Origin: Stomorhina lunata
Taxonomy: Eukaryota; Arthropoda; Insecta; Diptera; Rhiniidae
Direction: 5' to 3'
DNA length: 64,000 nucleotides
NCBI GenBank assembly: GCA_933228675.1
Contig: OW121742.1
Coordinates: forward strand, 39,283,255-39,347,254
The notes under the pieces were generated by a model. That model was not told where the DNA came from. It searched no databases and saw only the letters and a program-made list of their open reading frames with translations. The position numbers and the translations under genes were made by a program. Of this stretch, positions 55,860 to 64,000 are shown one piece after another. Position 1 is the stretch's first letter. Each line of letters opens with the position of its first letter.

Positions 55860-58800
55860 ACACATTCAAAAATTTCCAATTTTTATACAAAATTTTTCAA
55901 AAATTTCCTATTTTTATACAAAATCTTTCAAAAATTTCCTGTTTTTCCTATTGTTATTATTATTATTTCCTATTTTTGAAAAATTTCCTATTTTATAGAA
56001 AATGTTTCAAAAATTTCCTATTTTTATAGGATACTTCAAAAATTTCCTTTTTTTTATAAGAAATTTTTCAAAAATTTCCTATTTTTTTAATGAAAATTTT
56101 CAAAAATTTCCTATTTTTTAAGGAAATTTTTCAAAAATTTCCTATTTTTTAATGAAATTTTTCAAAAATTTCTTATTTTTTAAGGAAATTTTTCAAAAAT
56201 TTCTTATTTTTTAAGGAAATTTTTCAAAAATTTCCTATTTTTTAAGAAATTTTTAAAAAATTTCCTATTTTTTTAAGGAAATTTTTCAAAAATTTCCTAT
56301 TTTTTTAAGAAAATTTTTCAAAAATTTCCTATTTTTTAAGAAATTTTTCAAAAATTTCTTATTTTTTTAAAGAAATTTTTCAAAAACTTCCTATTTTTAT
56401 AGAAAATGATTTAAAAATTTCCGATTTTTTAGGAAATTTTTCAAACATTTCCTATTTTTATAGGGAATATTTCAAAAATTTCCTATTTTTATACAAAATT
56501 TTTCAAAAATTTTATACAAAATTTTTCAAAAGTTTCATATTTTTATAAAAAATTTTTCAAAAATTTCCTGTTTTATACAAAATTTTTCAAAAATTTTCTA
56601 TTTTTATACAAAATTTTTCAAAAATTTCCTATTTTTATGCAAAATTTATCAGAAATTTTCTATTATTATACAAATTTTTTCAAAAATTTCCTATTTTTAT
56701 ACAAAATTTTTCAAAAATTTCCTATTTTTATACAATTTTTTTCAAAAATTTCCTATTTTTATACAAAATTTTTCAAAAATTTTCTATTTTTATACAAAAT
56801 TTTTCAAAAATTTCCTATTTTTATACAAAATTTTTCAAAAATTTCCTATTTTTATACAAAATTTTTCAAAAATTTCCTATTTTATACAAAATTTTTCAAA
56901 AATTTCGTATTTTTATATCAAATTTTTAAAAATTTCCTATTTTTATGTAAAATTTATTAAAAATTTCTTATTTTTATGTAAAATTTATCAAAAATTTCCT
57001 ATTTTTATACAAAATTTTTCAAAAATTTATTATTTTTATACAAAATTTTTCAAAAATTTCCTATTTTATACAAAATTTTTCAAAAATTTCCTATTTTTAT
57101 GCAAAATGTTTCAAAAATTTCCTATTTTTATAGGAAATTTTTGAAAAATTTACTATTTTTATACTAAATTTTTCAAAAATTTCCTATTTTTATACAAAAT
57201 TTTTCAAAAATTTCCTATTTTTATACAAAATTTTAAAAAAATTTACTATTTTTATGAAAATTTATCAAAAATTACCTATTTTTATACAAAATTTTTTAAA
57301 AATTTCCTATTTTTATACAAAATTTTTCAAAAATTTCCTATTTTATACAAAATTTTTCAAAAAGTTTCTATTTTTATACAAAATTTTTCAAAAATTTCCT
57401 ATTTTTATACAAAATTTTTCAAAAATTTCCTATTTTTATACAAAATTTTTCAAAAATTTCCTATTTTTATACAAAATTTTTCAAAAATTTCCTATTATTA
57501 TACAAAATTTTTCAAAAATTTCCTATTTTATACAAAATTTTTCAAAAATTCCCTATTTTTATACAAAATTTTTCAAAAATTTCCTATTTTTATACAAAAT
57601 TTTTCAAAAATTTCCTATTTTTATACACAATTTTTCAAAAATTCCCTATTTTTTTAAGGAAAATTTTCAAAAATGTCCTATTTTTTAAGGAAATTTTTCA
57701 AAAATTTCCTATTTTTTAATGAAATTTTTCAAAAATTTCTTATTTTTTAAGGAAATTTTTCAAAAATTTCTTATTTTTTAAGGAAATTTTTCAAAAATTT
57801 CCTATTTTTTAAGAAATTTTTAAAAAATTTCCTATTTTTTTAAGGAAATTTTTCAAAAATTTCCTATTTTTTTAAGAAAATTTTTCAAAAATTTCCTATT
57901 TTTTAAGAAATTTTTCAAAAATTTCTTATTTTTTTAAAGAAATTTTTCAAAAACTTCCTATTTTTATAGGAAATGATTAAAAAATTTCCGATTTTTTAGG
58001 AAATTTTTTAAACATTTCCTATTTTTATAGGGAATATTTCAAAAATTTCATATTTTTATACAAAAATTTTCAAAAATTTTATACAAAATTTTTCAAAAGT
58101 TTCATATTTTTATAAAAAATTTTTCAAAAATTTCCTGTTTTATACAAAATTTTTCAAAAATTTTCTATTTTTATACAAAATTTTTTAAAAATTTCCTATT
58201 TTTATGCAAAATTTATCAAAAATTTTCTATTATTATACAAATTTTTTCAAAAATTTCCTATTTTTGTACAAAATTTTTCAAAAATTTCCTATTTTTATAC
58301 AAAATTTTTCAAAAATTTTCTATTTTTATACAAAATTTTTCAAAAATTTCCTATTTTTATACACAATTTTTCAAAAATTCCCTATTTTTATACAAAATTT
58401 TTCAAAAATTTCCTATTTTTATACAAAATTTTTCAAAAATTTCCTATTTTTATACACAATTTTTCAAAAATTCCCTATTTTTATACAAAATTTTTCAAAA
58501 ATTTCCTATTTTTATACAAAATTTTTCAAAAATTTCCTATTTTATACAAAATTTTTCAAAAATTTCCTATTTTTATACAAAATTTTCAAAAGTTTCCTAT
58601 TTTTATACAAAATTTTTTAAAACTTTCCTATTTTTATACAAAATTTATTAAAAATTTCCAATTTTTATGCAAAATTTATCAAAAATTTTCTATTTTTATA
58701 CAAATTTTTTCAAAAATTTCCTATTTTTATACAAAATTTTTCACAAATTTCCTATTTTTATACAAAATTTATCAAAAATTTCCTATTTTTATACAATTTT

Positions 58801-58990
58801 TTTCAAAAATTTCCTATTTTTATACAAATTTTTGTAAAAATTTCCTATTTTTATACAAATTTTTTCAAAAATTTCCTATTTTTATACAATTTTTTTTAAA
58901 AATTTCCTATTTTATACAAAATTTTTCAAAAATTTCCTATTTTTATACAAAAGTGTTCAAAAACTTCCTATTTTTATAGGAAATTTTGCA
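55860..58990 (+). repeat. 31-bp minisatellite array E, 3.1 kb, with a 1,567-bp higher-order repeat
   Basis: Main unit ACAAAATTTTTCAAAAATTT followed by CCTATTTTTAT, 31 bp, about 100 copies, with TTTTTAAGGAAA variants in two blocks. The ordered run of variants at 56080-56660 recurs at 57647-58230 (for example TTCCGATTTTTTAGG at 56419 and 57986, and TATGCAAAATTTATC at 56635 and 58202), offset 1,567 bp. Long open frames here (56637-56960, 57254-57688, 58204-58620) are repeat artefacts. Confidence 0.95.
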
Positions 58991-60728
58991 AAAATTGGAA
59001 AATGGCTGAGAACCAGTTTCCAAAACCCTTCCCTCGTAGTTACTATAAAATTATACAACTCCCCGTATACATTTCAAATCCTACCACTTGCAATTATAAA
59101 TCCTAAATATTAGACAATAAGAGAAACTTCTCACCTCATCTATAATAATAGTTTTTTTGCTCTTTAAAATTAGTTTTGTCTCTTATAAATTAGCATACAA
59201 ATTACTTTTCTCTGTTGTGTAAATGTCCCTTATTTATTTAGTCATACATATTTAAGTAGAAGTTACTAACTCCCAAAGTTATTGTTGGTTTTATTAAAAC
59301 TGTAGCCAGTCAGAGAGTAGCCAAAAAAACCTAAAGGAATTCCTTCATACGTAAGGCTTTTATAAACCACATACCATTATTTGTTAATATATTCTTAAGG
59401 GTAAGACAGACCCCCCTCCCCCCTCTCATGCTCCCCAACCAATGTCCTTTTTTTTGCCTTTTCCATGGCTGACCATATTCTTTAATTTATAATTCCCTAA
59501 GTAATGGCAATAAAATTTGTTAATCATCATGTTTATCAGTAGTTAAGGCAGCAGCAGGCGGCAGCAACATTTTTATCTCAATTGTTTATTTATTTGTTAC
59601 GATAAAAACAAAGAGATGAGACAGATAAATAGAGAGAGAGATAGAGAAAGAGAGGGAGCGAGAGTTAGGGAGAGGTGGTAGTAGCATCATCATCGCTTCA
59701 GCGAACTGAAGCAGCACATGGTAGTCCGTCCATATTAACAACAAATATTCAAAATCAAAATGTAAAAATCTCATTTAAATTGCGCAATATCTCTAGAGAT
59801 TTGAGAAAAAAGACAAAGCGGGGATGTCGTCTAACAGAGAATGGTCTGACTACTCCTACACATGAAAGAACACAAAATCACAACAAATATTAAAAGGCAC
59901 TAACTGTTATTGTAGTAGTTGTTGTTGTTTTAGTTTTTCAGCTAGAAAAAATAACAATAGTTAAAATCATAGATCTCTACCCTCCCCTACCCTCCCTCCC
60001 TCTTCACCCTCCCAGAATTTTTTTCCTCGAAGATTTTCTTTAATATTTTTTTTTTTCGCTACAAAAGTCAGATTTTTCTCATAAAAAAAATCTTTTGTTT
60101 TTTTTTTAATTCAAGGAAAATACAAAATGAACATCCATTTAACCTAATTTCACCCGTTATTATTTTCTTTTCGCTCTTTTGTTTCTTGTTTTTGTTGAAC
60201 CCCTCCATTCATCCACCCTCATCCTTCCTTCCCCTTGAGTCTTCTACCCCCTGAAGATGCTGATGCTCTCTTGTTTATTAAATAATTTTTTTTGGATATA
60301 GTTTTGTTAATGATTTTTTGTTGTTGTAATGGATTTTTACTAAATTCTTATAGCGAATTTAATAAAACAACAAAAATTAGCAATATTCTTGTAACAGCTT
60401 TAGGACCCGGTAGGAACATATTATTAAGGTCAGGGGTGGGCAAAGCTATGCTTCATGATGTCTCAAAGGGCAAACATCTTTTAAGAGCATTTTTTTTGAA
60501 AGAGGATTAAGTCTATATTTTTTTTAAATTGACATATAAAGGGTTTTGCGTTTAAGTGTTTTTAAAAATATAGGTGACCAATTTTAGTAAATAAAATCTT
60601 AGGTTTTGATAAGAACCTATCAAATTTTTTCTTTCATAAAAATAAATTAATAAAAACCATTTGGAAATGCGTTTTTAAGCGGGTTGAATGGACTTATACC
60701 ACTTTCAAAACAAACATTTTAAAATATT
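58991..60728. other. Non-coding, low-complexity
   Basis: C-rich runs at 59410 and 59980-60015, (GA)n at 59630-59670, and CAGGGGTGGGCAAAG at 60431 (hAT-like end without a partner). No gene recognised. Confidence 0.35.
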
Positions 60729-61766
60729 CAGGGGTGTCATAGAAACCAAGTCAGTTTTTAAATTTCTCGGTTTTGAAAACCAATACTGGTTATATTTGGG
60801 GTCACGAAACCAAGTCGGTTTTGTTATTATTGATTTTAAACCAAACAAAATGTTCGAATCAATTGTTTATTATTTCATTTGAAATTATTAAAGAAAATTA
60901 TTTGAAGAAAAATTTTCAGTTTTTTGCGATGTTTGTGGTATAGGTATAAAGAAAACGCTGCTGTTTGGACAAATGAAGCCTGTATACCCCAACATCATGA
61001 AATGACCGAATTGCGGACTGGACAAAAATGTAATCTACCTACACCAAGAAACAAACCACATGCGATATTCATTAAATTGCAAACAAATATGTTGATATGC
61101 ATTTGCTTCGCCAGTACCTCCACACAAAGAATATTCTAGCCTTACAATTTTCCGCATTTTTGATATTTTTTATGTTTGTCGATATGGTTCATTGATTCCA
61201 AAGACAAAAAGTACCAAAACTTGTTTTAATCTTATTACATGATAAAAAATGCTATGTTAACTTTTCACCCATCTCTTTTTATTTAAAAGTAAAAGCTAAA
61301 AAGTACCAAAAATATTTTTTCTCTTTTTCTCCCCTTTTTTCAAAAAGTACTTACCACATCTACTGTTATTTTTTATTATTTTTGTAACTGATCTAAACTC
61401 GATTTCAATTTTGGTTCTATTGTTTTTAGTTTGGGAATTATAGCGTTATTGAATTTTCCCTTTTTTATCCCCCACAGGGCCAAATTTTCAAAAATCTGTT
61501 CTTAGTGGATCTTTAAATCGAAAAAGGAACCAGTTGGCCAGTAACGCCTTTGTTTTAAATTGATATACCAATTTTGAAATGAAATCTGTTAACTGTAAGA
61601 TGCTTGGTTTATTTCCAATACTAAACCAATAATATTATTTTCTGTGACACATAAAACCAATAGAAAATGTAGCTCGAACATTAATATTGGAATTCATGAC
61701 ACCAATTTAATTTTTTTGTCGTTTTCAAAACCAATACCAATAAAATTGGTTTCTATGACACCCCTG
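60729..61766. mobile_element. 1,038-bp TIR element with CAGGGGTGTCATAG ends, hAT-like
   Basis: CAGGGGTGTCATAGAAACCA at 60729 is exactly reverse-complemented at the right end (61747-61766), at least 20 of 20. Degenerate copies of AAAACCAATA-type words lie just inside both ends. A 71-codon frame at 60924-61139 resembles nothing I know, so the element looks non-autonomous. Flanks (AAAATATT / ATTAATTT) are not a clean 8-bp duplication. Confidence 0.72.
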
Positions 61767-61904
61767 ATTAATTTGTAGGGGACTTAAACTGTTTTCAAAA
61801 CAAATAGAATTTGAATTTTTGGTTTTGTGAAAAAATTTTTACTTTTGAATTGAAAAATATATAGGACTTATTCCACTTTCAAAACAATATGAAAAATTTT
61901 GTTT

Positions 61905-62028
61905 CCAAATATTTTGCCAAATATAGCAAAATTCCTATAAAAAGTAAATTTTCGAGAAAATTACTATAAAATGCAAATTTTTGAAAAATTTCTTATAAAA
62001 AGTAAATTTTTGAAAAATTTCCTTAAAA
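61905..62028 (+). repeat. Short minisatellite remnant next to an element end
   Basis: Four degenerate units of CTATAAAAAGTAAATTTTTG plus AAAAATTTC, related to the array superfamily. They stop at an A-run where the hairpin-ended element at 62030 begins. Confidence 0.6.
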
Positions 62029-62029
62029 A

Positions 62030-62110
62030 AAAACAAGTAAGAGTGCTATATTCGGCTATGCCGAATCTTATATACCCTTCACCAATGGTGGTTATAAGCA
62101 ATTTTTATAA
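62030..62110 (+). repeat. End fragment of the hairpin-ended dispersed element
   Basis: ACAAGTAAGAGTGCTATATT, the hairpin ATTCGGC-TAT-GCCGAAT, and TATACCCTTCACCAATGGTGG (as TATACCCTTCACC plus AATGGTGG). The rest of the element is not recognisable. Confidence 0.65.
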
Positions 62111-64000
62111 TTTTATTCACAAAAATTATTTAAATAGTGTTGTTTCAAAATGAACGTAAAATTTAATAGAGATAAAAAAAATATACAATATGTATTTACA
62201 AAGAATAAATATTTTGAATACAAAATTTTGGGTTTAAGAAGTCAATTTATGAACTATAAATTTAAATGCAATTCTACTAACAAATATTGTAGTTTTTAAC
62301 TTTGTTCATATAAACTTTTAATAATGCTTTTACATTGCATTTTACTTTTTGTAAACAATTGATTTTTAACAAAATTTAAAATAATTATTATTGAGTAAAC
62401 AATAAATTTAATCATTTGTGTTCATACTTGCAGTAAAACTATAGAATACTTATAATAACTAGTCTTATAAACTTATACAAATTTTAAATATTATATACTA
62501 CATATTTTATTTACTATGAAACAGAGTAGCCCAAATATTGATTGCACTATCACTTGTGAAAAAATTCTGTTAAAACACGCACACCAGACAAAACAATGGT
62601 AAGGGTTAGAAAAATACGTTTTTGCTCCAGCTTCTTAAAACTCTGCCAAAAATGCATTCATTCTCTATAAAACTTTTGATGAAGCGAAATTTTATTCTCT
62701 GCTGCTACCAGTATAATCACAAATATGCTTATGAGCTAAAGGGCACCCCTGCTATAGAATGGAAATTGATACGTTGTTAGCAATTAGAGAAATTGAAAAA
62801 ACTTAAGTTTATATATAATTATTCACCATCTGCAGCAAATCAATCAGAACGGGGAACCATGCGCTTTCTATCTTGGACTGCAGTGCCAGGATGTTAAACT
62901 AACTGTTTGTGTATATCGATCTCGTTAGGTGATGTAAGAAGGAGTATAGCAATGCGGAATAGTTAAGACGGTGAAATATACCACAAAACTTAGGCAATTC
63001 TAATGAATTTCGAAAGATATTCGCAGCTGCCTTGTTTCTAGAAGGAATAGTAAGAAATATCGTGAAAATTAAAGTCTTAAAAATAGAAAACCTACGATTA
63101 ATAAGCCCTTCAATTCAGGTTTCAGACAACATGAGCAAAAATTGAACGCATCAGCGCATTCTTTGAATGCTCTTCGGAACAAACGCTTAGGTAATTCATG
63201 GCATCCCATTGGACTTGATTAAATCTTTAGCTAATTGGACCATAAACGAGACACTGTAGTACATTCAATTAGCAAAAGCGATATACTTTGAAATAAATGA
63301 AACACTTGGACGTAAGAGAAATGAGATTAAAACAACACCTAAGCTCATTCTATTAGGTGATCCAATGCATACATCTTTTAAGCAAGAGTGTTATACTTTT
63401 CAACAAATACAACCGGGAAAACTCATTCTAAAATATAAAAACCAAAAAAATATCGTGATGCTTACATCTCGCAGAATAGGCAAGTGATAAACATAAATAG
63501 GTAATCTGAATTCATATAATAGAATTCTGAAATTAGCAGAATATTATTTAAAACTAAGCTTGAAACCCACATTGACTAAGTATTTTTAATTAGTTATCGA
63601 TAGAAAAAATTAAAGACAGGTAAAAACATACCCAACAATACATAGCTATCACGTCGGAATCATATTAAGGGCGGGGTAAAGGAGAGAAAAAAGAACATAA
63701 AGAAAAATCATTCCTTGGAACATGTCCTTTTAATAATTTCGTTATTTTAGCATGTATTGGTAAATAATTTTTATTTAATGTGTATTCTTGCTTAGAATAT
63801 AAATATGTACGTACGTCTTGTTTATTTGAAAATCCACAAGTAGATTTAAGAATAGACACGTAAGCGCATTCGAACTATCAAATTCTAAAAATAGAGATCC
63901 AAAATGTAGAACAAATACGTTGTCACACTCAAACATGTATTGATTTCCGAGAACAAATGATCAAAATCCGAATATTAAGCTTTAGTGCACTTAACTGAAA
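62111..64000. other. Mostly unrecognised; one broken open stretch at 63200-63487
   Basis: 63200-63487 (plus) reads GIPLDLIKSLANWTINETL, a TAG at 63257, then IQLAKAIYFEINETLGRKRN and further to TGA at 63485. It may be retroelement debris, but I cannot name it. TATCGATA (a DRE-like word) lies at 63595-63602. The rest shows no gene. Confidence 0.3.

Noticed and set aside
56637..58620. Long Phe/Lys/Ile-rich open frames repeating FSKISYFYTKFFKNFLFLYK
   Set aside because: They follow the 31-bp repeat unit exactly (31 is not a multiple of 3, so three units give one 31-residue period). They are repeat artefacts, not genes.
60431..60520. CAGGGGTGGGCAAAG, a typical hAT end
   Set aside because: No matching inverted end at a plausible distance could be found; kept only as debris.
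63200..63487. Possible retroelement coding relic with NETLGRKRNEIKTTPKLILL
   Set aside because: One in-frame stop and no motif specific enough to assign a family; reported only as unrecognised.

Overview
The window is AT-rich nuclear DNA from a higher fly (Diptera, probably a calyptrate such as a blow fly or house fly). The evidence is three intron-split housekeeping genes of insect type, fly-type LINE and mariner relics, and very heavy non-coding repeat content. There are no bacterial operons, CRISPR arrays or rRNA genes. Only the first 22.4 kb carries recognisable host protein-coding genes. The rest is intergenic or intronic sequence full of transposon debris and minisatellite arrays.

Gene block (1-22.4 kb). 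TOM1 (VHS-GAT endosomal adaptor) lies on the minus strand with six coding exons between 14152 and 341, and its 3' end lies beyond base 1. UQCR-C2 (complex III core protein 2) is on the plus strand at 17090-18713 with four exons, all splice phases closing. Syx8 (Qc-SNARE syntaxin 8) is on the minus strand at 22416-19371 with five exons. TOM1 and UQCR-C2 are divergent; UQCR-C2 and Syx8 are convergent. TOM1 and Syx8 act in endosome/lysosome trafficking and UQCR-C2 in mitochondrial respiration, so nothing suggests they work together.

Minisatellite arrays. About 15 kb is made of short AT-rich tandem repeats (29- or 31-bp units) of one related superfamily, in eight blocks: 1.1-3.1, 4.8-6.6, 6.9-7.8, 8.5-10.5, 19.6-21.7, 34.7-35.8, 36.6-38.4 and 55.9-59.0 kb. 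Four blocks lie inside TOM1 introns and one inside a Syx8 intron. Two TOM1 blocks are reverse complements of each other, and the Syx8 block switches strand internally. Two blocks sit between the ends of a dispersed repeat element, which suggests that a transposon seeded or spread them.

Mobile elements (from 11 kb on). There is one LINE with a nearly intact reverse transcriptase ORF (22.7-25.1 kb) just upstream of Syx8; decayed Jockey-like, RTE-like and RNase-H-bearing LINE pieces; mariner and Tc1/mariner-superfamily transposase relics; two solo LTRs with visible target-site duplications; and several TIR/MITE elements (hAT-like with 8-bp TSD, piggyBac-like with TTAA, a GC-rich TIR element, a fold-back). 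There are about ten copies of an unclassified element with hairpin ends, a tRNA-like SINE fragment, a ~220-bp satellite (39.7-42.6 kb) and a ~0.6-kb duplication (50.6-51.8 kb). Possible non-coding first exons at 28.0-28.7 kb (plus) and 36.1 kb (minus) hint that the right part may be intron of long genes. I found no convincing undescribed protein system. The most unusual feature is the repeat architecture: complementary arrays in one pre-mRNA, arrays carried by transposon ends, and a perfect 44-bp inverted repeat inside a solo LTR.
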